Part shown: positions 26,732 through 36,082 of the stretch, piece after piece
Layout of the letters: every line of letters starts with the position of its first letter
Numbering within the stretch: the first letter of the stretch is position 1
Notes under the pieces: generated by a model
What the model was told of the DNA's origin: nothing
The model's input: only the letters and a program-made list of their open reading frames with translations
Database searches by the model: none
NCBI GenBank assembly: GCA_012959525.1
Contig: DUDB01000019.1
Span: forward strand, 1-64,000
Length of the DNA stretch: 64,000 nucleotides
From: Planctomycetota bacterium
Lineage (GTDB): Bacteria; Planctomycetota; UBA1135; GCA-002686595
Reading direction: 5' to 3'
Translations under genes and position numbers: made by a program

Positions 26732-28045
26732 CTACTCGCGCGCGTATTCGCGGGTCTGCGGGTCGTACGTCCACGTGCCGCCTTCCCACATGGCCTTGGT
26801 GGAGAGGTCCACCGCAACCATGACCTTGGCCGCCAGATCTACCTGGCTGATGTTCTGCTCGCGGGTGCGGATGCAGTTGATCCAGTCCAAGCGCAGAGTC
26901 GGCTGGTCCTGTACCTCTTTGCATTGGATCGTGCGTGGCTCGATATCCTCGGCGTAGGGGTGCTCGGGGCGTATCTCGCAGTTGTTGCTGCCCAGCAGGA
27001 TATTGGCACGGTTGCCGCGGATCAGCACGGGCAGGCCCGTGGCGTTAATCGTGGATCCGGCCACGATCATGGTGTGGTCCTTCTCCATACCCACGTTCAA
27101 GAAGACCTGATCGTGGTTCTCCATGTCGTGGTCAATGAAGTGACCCCCGATGGCGGCCACGCGCGTGGGCCAGCCACGGTCCAGGGCGTACATCATGGGC
27201 GTGATCATGTGCACTAAGAGGTCGCCGATGATGCCCGTGGAGAAATCCTTGTAGCGGCGCCAGCGGTGGTAGAGCTTGGGGTCCCACTCGCGTAAGCCGC
27301 GCGATCCACACCAGGCTTCCCAATCGAGGGTCTCACCCGGCTTCACTCGCTCGTCGATCTTGTAGTAGTTCCACTCGCCCGCGGGCGTGTTGCGGCAGTA
27401 GCTCGTCTGGGAGAGGGTCGGGTGCCCGATCTCGCCCGCGGCGATGAGCTCCTTGGCCTTCTTGTACTTCTCCAGCACCATCTTCTGTGTTCCCACCTGA
27501 AGCCGCATGTGCGGGTTGGCCTCCATGGTGTCCATCATCCAGACGGCTTCCTCGATGGAGGTCGTCATGGGCTTCTCACAGTAGACGTCCTTGCCGGCTG
27601 CGATGGCATCCATGGACATCTGCGCGTGCCAGTGCTCCGGCGCGGCGATCAGCACTCCATCGATGTCCTCGCGAGCCAGGAGTTCTCTGTAGTCGGCGTA
27701 GGTGTCGACCTGTACACCGCTCTGGTTCGAGCGGGCGGTGTTGGCCTTGTCCTCCAGCCAAGCGGAGTTCACATCGGCGAGGGCGACCACCTCGAAGTGG
27801 GCATGCTTGTTCTTGATCTGGCTCATCATGGAGCCCAGGTGTCCCCCGCCCATGCCCCCGGTGCCGATCAGGCCGATGCGCACGGGCGTGCCTTCGGGTA
27901 TGGGGCTCTTGTCAGGAGCCTTGACGATGTCGCGCTTCCCTCCTCCTCCGGGTCCAGCGCAGGCACCCAGGGAGAAGGCTCCAGCGGTAGCTGCGGACGT
28001 GGTCAGAAATTCGCGACGGGTGGAGTTGCGGTGGGTGCGGGTCAT
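26732..28045 (-). CDS. Tat-exported Gfo/Idh/MocA oxidoreductase, probable lipoprotein
   Basis: 437 residues. The twin-arginine motif TRREFLTTSA is followed by a hydrophobic run ending LGAC, so it may be exported folded and then lipidated. The Rossmann domain has GLIGTGGMGGGH and the intact EKP motif (YCEKPMTT); GIIGDLLVHMITP supplies the active-site histidine region. The ATG at 28045 is chosen by the Tat signal; the frame continues upstream to 28201 without meaning. It heads the run MocA, ApbE, MocA, cytochrome c and diverges from the DUF1080 gene with 146 nt between. Confidence 0.88.
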   Translation of the reverse strand: MTRTHRNSTRREFLTTSAATAGAFSLGACAGPGGGGKRDIVKAPDKSPIPEGTPVRIGLIGTGGMGGGHLGSMMSQIKNKHAHFEVVALADVNSAWLEDKANTARSNQSGVQVDTYADYRELLAREDIDGVLIAAPEHWHAQMSMDAIAAGKDVYCEKPMTTSIEEAVWMMDTMEANPHMRLQVGTQKMVLEKYKKAKELIAAGEIGHPTLSQTSYCRNTPAGEWNYYKIDERVKPGETLDWEAWCGSRGLREWDPKLYHRWRRYKDFSTGIIGDLLVHMITPMMYALDRGWPTRVAAIGGHFIDHDMENHDQVFLNVGMEKDHTMIVAGSTINATGLPVLIRGNRANILLGSNNCEIRPEHPYAEDIEPRTIQCKEVQDQPTLRLDWINCIRTREQNISQVDLAAKVMVAVDLSTKAMWEGGTWTYDPQTREYARE

Positions 28046-28191
28046 GGGGGGGAGAGGGGAGAGGGCCTGTGTGCGGGAACCGAGGTGAGATCCTACCCCC
28101 CGGACTTCGATCTGCGGGTGGCGAATCTCGGATGGTCTGCGTAGCCTCGGGATCCTTCGCGCCAACCTGGACCCTATCGCCGAGCCCAACA

Positions 28192-29493
28192 ATGACCGCA
28201 CCGATTCTCCTCACTTGCCTTCTCGCTGCAACATCCTTGTCTCAGGCCTCCGATGGATGGAAGACGGTTTTTGACGGCGAGAGCCTAGAGGGTTGGACGG
28301 CCGTAGGTGGTCGTTATGACGGCAAGGCCGTTTGGACGGTGGAGGAGGGCGCGCTCGTGGGTCGCGAGGGCGCAGGCCACGCCGGCGGGCTGATCTACAC
28401 CGAGCGCGACTACATGGACTTCGTCATCGAGCTCGACGCCTGGATCACCTACCCCTTCGATTCGGGGGTGTTCGTGCGCATGCGACCCGACGGCAAGAAG
28501 GGGGCGCAGCTGACCCTGGACTACCGACCGAACGGCGAGGTGGGGGGCATCTACGCCGACGGCTACTACTACCACAACCCGGCACCCAAGGAAGACTGGA
28601 TCCGCGATGGTTGGAACAAGGTCAAGGTGCGCTGCGCGGGCCAACCCATGCATCTCTCCATGTGGTTGAACGGCGTGCTTGTCACCGACTACCTGTTGCC
28701 CGAGGACGATGGCAACTGGGCGCGCACGGGCAAGATCGGCTTGCAGGTCCACGGTGGGAGCAGTGCGCCGCCCACGAGCAAGGTCATGTTCCGCAATGTG
28801 CGTGTGCGCGAACTGCCACCCAATGCGGGTAAGTACTGGGAGCAGGATTCGGCCGGGCGAAAGAGCTTGACCGCCGCGGGCGAGGCCATGGGCTGGCGCG
28901 CCCTTTTCAACGGTGAGGACCTGACCGGCTGGGATGCGGCTGGAGATGGGAGCGGCTACCGAGTCCAGGATGGGAATCTCGAGTTCCTTACCGCAGGCAG
29001 TTCACCTCATCTGGCGACGGAGAAGGACTACACCGATTTTCAGCTGCGCATGGACTTCCAGACTTCCGCCATGGCGAACTCGGGCCTGTTTCTGCGGGCC
29101 GCGCGCGCGGGGGGCAATCCCGCGTTCTCGGGCTGTGAAATCCAGATTCTCGATGACTTCAACTGGGAGAAGGAGACCGGATCGAAGCTGAAGCCCTACC
29201 AGTTCAGCGGCGGTCTCTATGGATCGGTGGCCCCGGCGGTGACCAATGCGCTCAAGCCGCTGGGCGAGTGGAACACCTACGTGGTGACCTACAAGGGCAG
29301 TCGGATCCTCACGGTCCTGAACGGGCGCATCCTCTACGACGTGGACACTCTCGAATTGAAGCCGGAACAGGGTGCCGCTTGGAAGGACCGCGCGGCGACG
29401 GGTTTCATCGGTCTGCAGCGTCACGCGCCCGGGGGGGCGGTGGAAGGCGATGCCTATGCACGCTTCAGGAACATCTACATCAGGGAGTTCTAG
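28192..29493 (+). CDS. Tandem DUF1080 (3-keto-disaccharide hydrolase-type) protein
   Basis: 433 residues: signal peptide at 1-20, then two copies of the DUF1080 beta-jelly-roll at about 22-225 and 245-433. Each opens with a W-x-x-L/V-F-(N/D)-G-E-x-L-x-G-W pattern (FDGESLEGW, FNGEDLTGW) and contains an SGVF/SGLF-R strand and a closing FRN segment. Characterised members cleave 3-keto-glycosides made by Gfo/Idh/MocA enzymes, and two such enzymes are encoded divergently next door. The two copies differ in length and could have different substrates or one could be a binding domain. Confidence 0.85.
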   Translation: MTAPILLTCLLAATSLSQASDGWKTVFDGESLEGWTAVGGRYDGKAVWTVEEGALVGREGAGHAGGLIYTERDYMDFVIELDAWITYPFDSGVFVRMRPDGKKGAQLTLDYRPNGEVGGIYADGYYYHNPAPKEDWIRDGWNKVKVRCAGQPMHLSMWLNGVLVTDYLLPEDDGNWARTGKIGLQVHGGSSAPPTSKVMFRNVRVRELPPNAGKYWEQDSAGRKSLTAAGEAMGWRALFNGEDLTGWDAAGDGSGYRVQDGNLEFLTAGSSPHLATEKDYTDFQLRMDFQTSAMANSGLFLRAARAGGNPAFSGCEIQILDDFNWEKETGSKLKPYQFSGGLYGSVAPAVTNALKPLGEWNTYVVTYKGSRILTVLNGRILYDVDTLELKPEQGAAWKDRAATGFIGLQRHAPGGAVEGDAYARFRNIYIREF

Positions 29494-29505
29494 GCCTGGG
29501 CTTTC

Positions 29506-32067
29506 CTATTGGCAGAACAGCACCTGCAGGCCGTCCGAGAAGTTGTAGCCCCCACCGGCCGAGGGCTTCTCGCGGTACCAGAACTGGAAGTTCCAGGTCT
29601 CGCCATTGGCGATGGGCCCGCCGCTTGGGAGGTTTGTGAAGTCCAGGCCATAGGCGGCCTGACCAAGAGGGTCCGTCTGGAGGGCTGGAAGTCGATTGAT
29701 GTTCCCGCCCAGACAGAGGAATCCGTTCCCCAGGGGCTTTTGCTGCTGAGCGTCACCGTAGAAAAACAGTCCGAACTGGTTGGGGACGACACCGGTGCAG
29801 ATCAAGGTCATGGAGTTCTGCAGCACGTCCGTGGAACCCATCCAGGACATGACTGCCCCCGGTCCCGCTGAGTTGGGGGCACCGACGCAGAAGTTGATCG
29901 GATCGGTGCACGCGTTGGGGTCGATGTAGGTGACGATCACGTCATCCACTGCTGCCTCCACGATGGAACCGCTCCCAAGATCAGAGGCGACAAAGCGCAG
30001 CCGCATCTGGGCCGTCACGGGCAGGAGCGACTCCAGATCCAGCTCCGCCGCGATCCAACCTCCAACCGTGTCGGCGCCCGTGGGGCCCAGCAGTTCGGCG
30101 GAAACCCAAGAGCTACCACCGTCATTGGAGACGTCCACGGCGAAAGTGTCCGCGCCCGGAGCGCTGCCTTGGTTGTTGGAGTACCAGCGCCAGTAGCGCA
30201 CGCGCGCGGCGACGGAGTTGGACAGATCGAAGGTGGGGGAGAGCAGCGTCGTACTGCCGCCATCCACGTCATTCTCACCGACCGATCCGCCAGCCGAACC
30301 CTGGCCCGTGACCCAGCACTTGAGATTGGTGGCTCCGCTCGTGTGGTCGTCTTCGGTTTGGGCGGCCGTGCCGCGCGGGTCCACCCGGGTCCAGAGGCCT
30401 GTGCTCGCGTTGTTCGGGCTGCCAAGTCCCCAGCCCTCGTCGCTCCCCGCTTCGAAGTCGAAGGCGGCGAGAGTGGTCTCCGTCCCGACCAGCAGCTCGC
30501 TCGTGAACGACTGGGAGAACCCGTCATGGGTCAGGGTGATCGTGTAGGGGATGGTCGTACCACTGGGAGTGCCGGACGCGATGTCCAGGCGCAGGGGCGT
30601 GGCGTTCTGCCCGCTCGTGAAACCGGCCAGGGATCCAATGGACGCCGTGGGCGTGGTGAGGCTGACGAAGGAGCTTGTGCTGGTCAGGAGCAGATCCACG
30701 GAGCTCGCCGTGCCTGCACCGCTGTTGCGCCCTCCAACCGTGAACTCGACGCCTTCGCCGGCTTCGAAGGAGCCATTGCCATTGCCCGCATCCACGCTGG
30801 ACTGGCTCTCGAGGCGCACCCAGGCTCCAGCGGCCAGGGCCGTGCGCTGCATAGCCAATAGGTTGTCATTGGCCAGGGGGATGATGCGGCTCGTGGGCGG
30901 CCAGAAGCCATCGTTGGAGCTGCCGACCTCGGGAGTCCAGGCGTAGGTGCCGAACATGCCGTAGTCGTAGTCGAAAGTGACGCCATTCGCCTCGTAGAGA
31001 ATGATCGAAGCCGGGCCGTGGGTGTAGCCGTTGATCTCGGTCGCCAGGGTCCCGATCTCCAGGAACTCACTCCAGTTGGCGGGGTAGAGCGTGTCGTATC
31101 CCCAGGGGGCGAGCCAGAGATTGGAATAGGTATGCATCGACAGGGCCGTGGTGAACTGGCGCGCATTGATGAAGTTCACCATGGCAGCCACGGAAGGCTC
31201 ACTGGCGGGTCCCGTCCCGCGATAGGTTTCCGAGGAGGGGTTGTTGCTCGACCCGGAGCTGTCGTAGCCCCACTTGTAGGGGTAGTTGCGATTCAGGTCG
31301 ACGCCGTAGACGCCGCCCCCATTGTTACGCCGGTTCTTGCGCCACATGCCCCCGCCCCCGGGGTTGGTCTGGCGGTTGTACTCATACCCATCGGGGTTCA
31401 CGCAGGGCACGAAGTAGATCTCGCGCTCGTTCACGAGGAAGTCGGCCAGGGGATCGTTGCCGTACTCCTCCAGCAGGAACAGCATGAACCACAGGGTGCA
31501 CTGCATGCCCTGGGGCTCGCGCGCGTGGTGCAGCGCGTCCACCCGCATCTCCGGCTCGGCCTCGTCGCTGCCGGGGTTGTCGGAGATCTTGACCATGTTC
31601 AGGGAGCGGCCCTGGATGCTCGTCCCGATGCTCTGCTTGGCGGTGATCAAGCTGGGATAGGCGGCTCGCATCTGGTCGAGCACCGAATCCAACTCTGCCA
31701 AGGTGTAGTACCCGCCCATTCCGCCCTGGCCGAACGGAGGGGACAGCCAGGTCCCGTAGGGGCCACCGGGTGCGTTGGTGTCCTCCGTCAAGCGTTGAGC
31801 GTAGTACTCGGAGATGTTCTCGATGCGGATCCGGTACGGAAGTCCCGTGTCCTTCAGGAGCTGGAGCTCGGCGGGGGTGACGACCACCTCGGCTCGGCCT
31901 CCCACCAGATCCACTCGCGCCAGGTCCAGGTCCAGCCGGCGCAGGCGCCCCATCTCGCGAGCGTTGACCTCCACGTCCACCATGTGCTGGACCTCCTGGG
32001 GTGGGTCCTGCACGGGGGGCAGGGATGCGGCGAGGGCGAGGAGAGTGATGCAGGTTGTGGTAGTCAT
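29506..32067 (-). CDS. Secreted M14 zinc carboxypeptidase with C-terminal modules
   Basis: 853 residues. After a signal peptide and a short propeptide comes the M14 catalytic domain at about 115-430. Its zinc ligands are in HHAREP (HxxE) and SMHTYSN, and the catalytic Glu is in TPEVG. DLNRNYPYKW is also typical. Beta-sandwich domains at about 440-720 follow (sugar- or matrix-binding type), then a terminal module from about residue 727 (FCVGAPNSAG to SDGLQVLFC) shared with two other proteins here. It probably degrades proteins outside the cell. It ends 12 nt from the convergent DUF1080 gene. Confidence 0.9.
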   Translation of the reverse strand: MTTTTCITLLALAASLPPVQDPPQEVQHMVDVEVNAREMGRLRRLDLDLARVDLVGGRAEVVVTPAELQLLKDTGLPYRIRIENISEYYAQRLTEDTNAPGGPYGTWLSPPFGQGGMGGYYTLAELDSVLDQMRAAYPSLITAKQSIGTSIQGRSLNMVKISDNPGSDEAEPEMRVDALHHAREPQGMQCTLWFMLFLLEEYGNDPLADFLVNEREIYFVPCVNPDGYEYNRQTNPGGGGMWRKNRRNNGGGVYGVDLNRNYPYKWGYDSSGSSNNPSSETYRGTGPASEPSVAAMVNFINARQFTTALSMHTYSNLWLAPWGYDTLYPANWSEFLEIGTLATEINGYTHGPASIILYEANGVTFDYDYGMFGTYAWTPEVGSSNDGFWPPTSRIIPLANDNLLAMQRTALAAGAWVRLESQSSVDAGNGNGSFEAGEGVEFTVGGRNSGAGTASSVDLLLTSTSSFVSLTTPTASIGSLAGFTSGQNATPLRLDIASGTPSGTTIPYTITLTHDGFSQSFTSELLVGTETTLAAFDFEAGSDEGWGLGSPNNASTGLWTRVDPRGTAAQTEDDHTSGATNLKCWVTGQGSAGGSVGENDVDGGSTTLLSPTFDLSNSVAARVRYWRWYSNNQGSAPGADTFAVDVSNDGGSSWVSAELLGPTGADTVGGWIAAELDLESLLPVTAQMRLRFVASDLGSGSIVEAAVDDVIVTYIDPNACTDPINFCVGAPNSAGPGAVMSWMGSTDVLQNSMTLICTGVVPNQFGLFFYGDAQQQKPLGNGFLCLGGNINRLPALQTDPLGQAAYGLDFTNLPSGGPIANGETWNFQFWYREKPSAGGGYNFSDGLQVLFCQ

Positions 32068-32164
32068 TGGACGAAGGGCCCTAGAGGGGAGCGGGACTCC
32101 AGTTTCCGGGATCCTTAGGGTTCCCGCAATGATGCAACCAGAGGTACGCGGGGGGCCCCTCGGC

Positions 32165-32170
32165 TATACT
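32165..32170 (+). promoter_or_regulatory. -10-like box TATACT before clpS
   Basis: TATACT ends 14 nt before the ATG at 32185, so the leader would be about 8 nt. No convincing -35 hexamer lies 17 nt upstream. Confidence 0.4.
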
Positions 32171-32184
32171 CGGAGCCTGCACCT

Positions 32185-32505
32185 ATGACGGCCTCAACAC
32201 ACTACCCGACATTCCCCAAGCAGTCTGAGCTGGCTGAGCCCAAGAAGCGGACCGCTCCCCTGTTCCGCGTTATCTGTCACGACGACCCGAGTACAACGAT
32301 GGACTTTGTCGTGGGCGTCCTGTGTGCCGTGTTCCGCATGCCCGAGCCGCGGGCCGTGGAGCGCATGCTGTGTGTGCACCGCACGGGAGCCGCCCTGATC
32401 GGCTGCTATCCCAAGTCCCTGGCCGAGCGCCGGGTCCAGCGGGCCACCGCCATCGCCCGCGCCAACAGCTACCCCTTGACCTTCACCGTTGAAGAGGACG
32501 ACTGA
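32185..32505 (+). CDS. clpS: ClpS adaptor
   Basis: 106 residues. ClpS delivers N-degron proteins to the ClpA/ClpP protease. The core matches the family: [20 protein letters not shown] (the two Asp contact the substrate amino terminus), the helix ending with [10 protein letters not shown] (His of the binding pocket), and a last strand [10 protein letters not shown]. The N-terminal extension of about 25 residues is usual. It lies 8 nt upstream of hutU, an odd partner, so co-transcription may only reflect gene packing. clpA is not in the window. Confidence 0.9.
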   Translation: MTASTHYPTFPKQSELAEPKKRTAPLFRVICHDDPSTTMDFVVGVLCAVFRMPEPRAVERMLCVHRTGAALIGCYPKSLAERRVQRATAIARANSYPLTFTVEEDD

Positions 32506-32513
32506 TCCATCTC

Positions 32514-34220
32514 ATGTCGAGCACCGACACCTCCACCGTGACATCACAGCACAGCACCCAAGGCGAGATTCCTATCGGTCCCCAGCGGGCACCCCGCGGA
32601 CCTGAGAGGACGGCAAAGAGCTGGGCGGCCGAAGCGGCCAAGCGCATGCTCATGAACAACCTCGACCCCGAGGTGGCCGAGCTGCCCGAAGAGCTGGTCG
32701 TCTATGGCGGCACGGGCAAGGCGGCCCGTGACTGGAACTGCTTCCAGTCCATCATCGCCACCCTCGACCGCCTGGAGCCGGACGAGACCCTGCTGGTCCA
32801 GTCGGGCAAGCCCGTGGGCGTGTTCAAGACCACGACCTCCGCCCCGCGCGTGCTGATCGCCAACTCCAACCTCGTGGGGAACTGGGCCAACTGGGATCAT
32901 TTCCGCAAGCTCGAAGAGGCGGGCAAGATGATGTACGGCCAGATGACCGCGGGCTCCTGGATCTACATCGGTACTCAGGGAATCCTGCAGGGCACCTACG
33001 AGACCTTCGCCGCCTCGGCCAAGGCCTTGTTCGGCGGCACCCTCAAGGGTCGCCTGGTCGTGACCGCTGGCTTGGGAGGGATGGGCGGTGCCCAGCCTCT
33101 GGCCGCCACTATGAACGACGGCACGTGCCTCGTTGCAGAAGTGGACGAGGCGCGCATCGACGCCCGACTGCGCACGCGCTACGTGGATGAGAAGATGACG
33201 GACGTGGACGCGGCCATCGACCGTGCCCTGGAGTGGAAGGCCGATGGGGACGCGCGCTCCATCGGCGTGCTGTGCAACGCCACGGACCTCTTGGGTCGCC
33301 TGATCGAGCGAGGGGTGACCCCCGACATACTCACGGACCAGACCAGCGCCCACGATCCCCTGGCCGGTTACGTGCCCAACGGCATGGACCTTGCCGAGGC
33401 CGAGGCCCTGCGTTCGTCGGACCCCAAGGGCTACCAACAGGAGTCCTTCCGCACCATGAAGGAGCACTGCCTGCAGATGATCGAGCTGCAGGAGCGGGGA
33501 GCCGACACCTTTGACTACGGCAACAACCTGCGCGGCCACGCCAAGGAGGCCGGGCTAGAGAACGCCTTTGATTTCGAGGGCTTCGTGCCCAAGTACATCC
33601 GGCCCCTGTTCTGCGAGGGCAAGGGTCCCTTCCGCTGGGTGGCCCTCTCCGGCGACCCCGCCGACATCGCCGTGACCGACCAGATCATTTTGGACCTCTT
33701 CCCCGAGGACGAAGCCCTAGCGCGTTGGATCCGTCTGGCGGGGGAGCGCGTCGCCTTTCAGGGCCTGCCTGCCCGCATATGTTGGCTGGGATACGGCGAG
33801 CGCGCCCGCGCCGGCAAGGCCTTCAACGACGCCGTGGCCAGCGGGAAGATCACCGCTCCCATCGTCATAGGCCGCGATCACTTGGACTGTGGCTCGGTGG
33901 CCTCACCGAACCGCGAGACCGAGGGCATGCTCGATGGCACGGATGCCGTGGCCGACTGGCCCCTGCTCAACTGCATGTTGAACGTGGCCGGCGGGGCCTC
34001 GTGGGTCTCGTTCCACCACGGCGGTGGCGTGGGTATGGGCTACAGCCTGCACTCTGGTCAGGTCACGGTCGCCGATGGCACCCCCGAAGCGGGACAGGCC
34101 CTCGAGCGCGTCTTGACCAACGACCCGGGCACCGGCGTCATGCGTCACGCGGATGCCGGCTACCCGGACGCAATCGACTGCGCCCGGGAGCGCGGAATCG
34201 ATCTGCCGATGGCTGACTGA
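32514..34220 (+). CDS. hutU: Urocanate hydratase
   Basis: 568 residues. It hydrates urocanate to imidazolonepropionate with NAD as electrophile, step two of histidine degradation. Family marks run through the whole length: [14 protein letters not shown] near 65, the Rossmann segment [36 protein letters not shown], and the catalytic cysteine in [11 protein letters not shown]. Length is normal. Its substrate is made by hutH at 22132-23706. Gap to clpS is 8 nt with no clear ribosome-binding site. Confidence 0.97.
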   Translation: MSSTDTSTVTSQHSTQGEIPIGPQRAPRGPERTAKSWAAEAAKRMLMNNLDPEVAELPEELVVYGGTGKAARDWNCFQSIIATLDRLEPDETLLVQSGKPVGVFKTTTSAPRVLIANSNLVGNWANWDHFRKLEEAGKMMYGQMTAGSWIYIGTQGILQGTYETFAASAKALFGGTLKGRLVVTAGLGGMGGAQPLAATMNDGTCLVAEVDEARIDARLRTRYVDEKMTDVDAAIDRALEWKADGDARSIGVLCNATDLLGRLIERGVTPDILTDQTSAHDPLAGYVPNGMDLAEAEALRSSDPKGYQQESFRTMKEHCLQMIELQERGADTFDYGNNLRGHAKEAGLENAFDFEGFVPKYIRPLFCEGKGPFRWVALSGDPADIAVTDQIILDLFPEDEALARWIRLAGERVAFQGLPARICWLGYGERARAGKAFNDAVASGKITAPIVIGRDHLDCGSVASPNRETEGMLDGTDAVADWPLLNCMLNVAGGASWVSFHHGGGVGMGYSLHSGQVTVADGTPEAGQALERVLTNDPGTGVMRHADAGYPDAIDCARERGIDLPMAD

Positions 34221-34240
34221 ACCGGGACGGTCCGCCCGGT
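34221..34240. terminator. Hairpin after hutU
   Basis: ACCGGG and CCCGGT form a 6-bp stem with an 8-nt loop directly after the hutU stop codon, in the 59-nt gap before a convergent gene. No T tract follows. Confidence 0.35.
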
Positions 34241-34279
34241 CAACCACGGAGCGGCGGCTCGAAGCGAAGCGGGCGAACT

Positions 34280-36031
34280 CTAGTCCAGGGCGTTCAGTGT
34301 GCCCAGGCACCACAGCGCCATGCCCGTGCCGTAGCAGCGCCCGATCTCGTGGCTGTCCATGAATGCGCCGTCGAACTCTGGCAGGCCCATCAGCTGCTCG
34401 TGCTGGCGTTTGGCAGAGCGCTTGCGCAGGGAGCCCTTGGGCAACTCGGCTATCGCTTCCGTGCGCGCGTGCAGATCGTAGTAGAAGAAGAATCCACCGT
34501 AGGCATAGCTGCTGGTGTGGTCGTCGTACTTCTGGGCGGGGAGCAGGTGCTCCTCGTGTTCGAAGGAAATGGCAATGGCCTTAGCGAGACCGTTGGCCTC
34601 CCGTGCAGACCAGAGCGTGAGCGCCAGTTCGCAGAGGGGCGTTCTACCCACGGAGCCCTCCACGGACGCGCGCGCCTTGCCACGGCGCGGCTGGTTGTAG
34701 CTGTAGGCGCCATCCTTCGTACGGCACAGGAGCAGGCTCGAGAGGCCTTGCTCAGCAACGGCGGGGAGCTTCTCGGGCTCGATGCCCAGTCGCTTGGCAT
34801 AGGCGAGGGCGATCAGGGCGTCCGCCGTGACGAACGGGTTGGCGTACTCGTGGGACCAGGCGCCGCTACGGCCCTGTATGGCGACCAGATCATCGGTGGC
34901 CTTCTGAAGGGCGGGGCGTACACGTTCGGCGTTGTTCGGGCGCAACTCCAGCCAACGCGTGAAGCACCGCGAGCGGTAGGCGTGGGCCCAGAACTGCTCG
35001 TCCGTGTCCTCTCGGTTGATCTTGGACTCGTCGGTGACGTAGTCGAAGGCGCGCTCAAGGGCCTTCTCGATGGCCGGGTCCGGCTCCTCCAGCCGGGCCG
35101 AGTACTCCAGCAACCCGATCGTGCAGATCGCGGACACGGCTACGTACACGTTCGGCAGACCGTCGGTTCCACCGAAGTCATAGATCGAGTCCTCCCAGCC
35201 GCCGTTGGCCCGCTGGGAGGCGAGCAGGAACTTCGCGCTGCGCTCCCAGACGGCCGGCTCGTCGTAGACACCGGGCAGGCTCTGGGTGCCGTCGGGATTG
35301 GGCTCGAGGGCCGCGGCGGGAATCTCCGCATAGGTTTCGAAGGCGTGGACGAAGGGGCCATGGCCTTCCAGCTCCATGGCGGCCTTCCAGGCGAGGGGAT
35401 GGTCGGCATGCTCCTCGGTGAGGGTGCGCCAGTGGGCGCGGGCCTGATCGTCGCCGCTGCTCTCCCAAGCCTTGACTCCTGCCATCCACAGGCTCACGGC
35501 CGGATCATCCAGGGCACCGGGGAGTCCGTCTGCGGCGGGGTTGTCCTCCTCAGTAAGGCGTGCAAGGGGCGCGAGAAAACGAGCGGGGTGGAAGGTCGTG
35601 ATCTGGTGCTCGCGCGCGACCTCCTTGCCCTTGCGATCAAGGACGATCCAACCCGGCTCGACAAAGGTGAACTGCTCGAGTCCGTGGTCCTTGCACTCCT
35701 CCGGGCCGGCGGCCATGCGCACGGGAATGAAGTGCTCATTGATGAACGCCGTCACCCGGGGCCAGGAGAATGGACCGGCCAGCATGTAGCGGTCGATCTC
35801 GGACTGACGGTCCATGGGGGAACGGTGGATCGCCGGCACGTACCAGAAGATGGGTCTCTTTGTCTTCTTGGCCTCCGCGCGTGCGGCCTCCAGATCCGCT
35901 CGCCATTCAATGGCAGTCCCCGCCCGGGCGGCGAGGGCGGACGGTGTCGTCCGGATCTTGCGGTTCGAGTCCTGGGGAGGAGCGAGGACGGCTAGGGCCG
36001 TTACGGCGGCAGCGAGGCAGAGAGTAGGCAC
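34280..36031 (-). CDS. Secreted protein: thioredoxin-like plus terpene-cyclase-fold repeats
   Basis: 583 residues, GTG start. A short signal peptide is followed by a thioredoxin-like region at about 40-165 (EAKKTKRPIFWYVPA, then FVEPGWIVLDRKG) that lacks a CxxC pair. From about residue 250 come alpha/alpha-toroid repeats of the squalene-cyclase/prenyltransferase type (SQRANGGWEDS, GRSGAWSHEYANPFVTADALIALA, KDGAYSYNQ). Catalytic motifs of true cyclases are not visible. Such two-part proteins are frequent in planctomycetes; function unknown. It follows pyrE by 51 nt and may end that run. Confidence 0.75.
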   Translation of the reverse strand: MPTLCLAAAVTALAVLAPPQDSNRKIRTTPSALAARAGTAIEWRADLEAARAEAKKTKRPIFWYVPAIHRSPMDRQSEIDRYMLAGPFSWPRVTAFINEHFIPVRMAAGPEECKDHGLEQFTFVEPGWIVLDRKGKEVAREHQITTFHPARFLAPLARLTEEDNPAADGLPGALDDPAVSLWMAGVKAWESSGDDQARAHWRTLTEEHADHPLAWKAAMELEGHGPFVHAFETYAEIPAAALEPNPDGTQSLPGVYDEPAVWERSAKFLLASQRANGGWEDSIYDFGGTDGLPNVYVAVSAICTIGLLEYSARLEEPDPAIEKALERAFDYVTDESKINREDTDEQFWAHAYRSRCFTRWLELRPNNAERVRPALQKATDDLVAIQGRSGAWSHEYANPFVTADALIALAYAKRLGIEPEKLPAVAEQGLSSLLLCRTKDGAYSYNQPRRGKARASVEGSVGRTPLCELALTLWSAREANGLAKAIAISFEHEEHLLPAQKYDDHTSSYAYGGFFFYYDLHARTEAIAELPKGSLRKRSAKRQHEQLMGLPEFDGAFMDSHEIGRCYGTGMALWCLGTLNALD

Positions 36032-36082
36032 GCCGCAGATGATACGCGCCGCCCACCTACACCGCGAGGGTGGGCGTTCTGC

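Noticed and set aside
34349-35995. Long + strand frame opposite the thioredoxin/repeat protein
   Set aside because: Antisense shadow of a high-GC gene: no domains, and the minus-strand frame has clear signal peptide and repeats.
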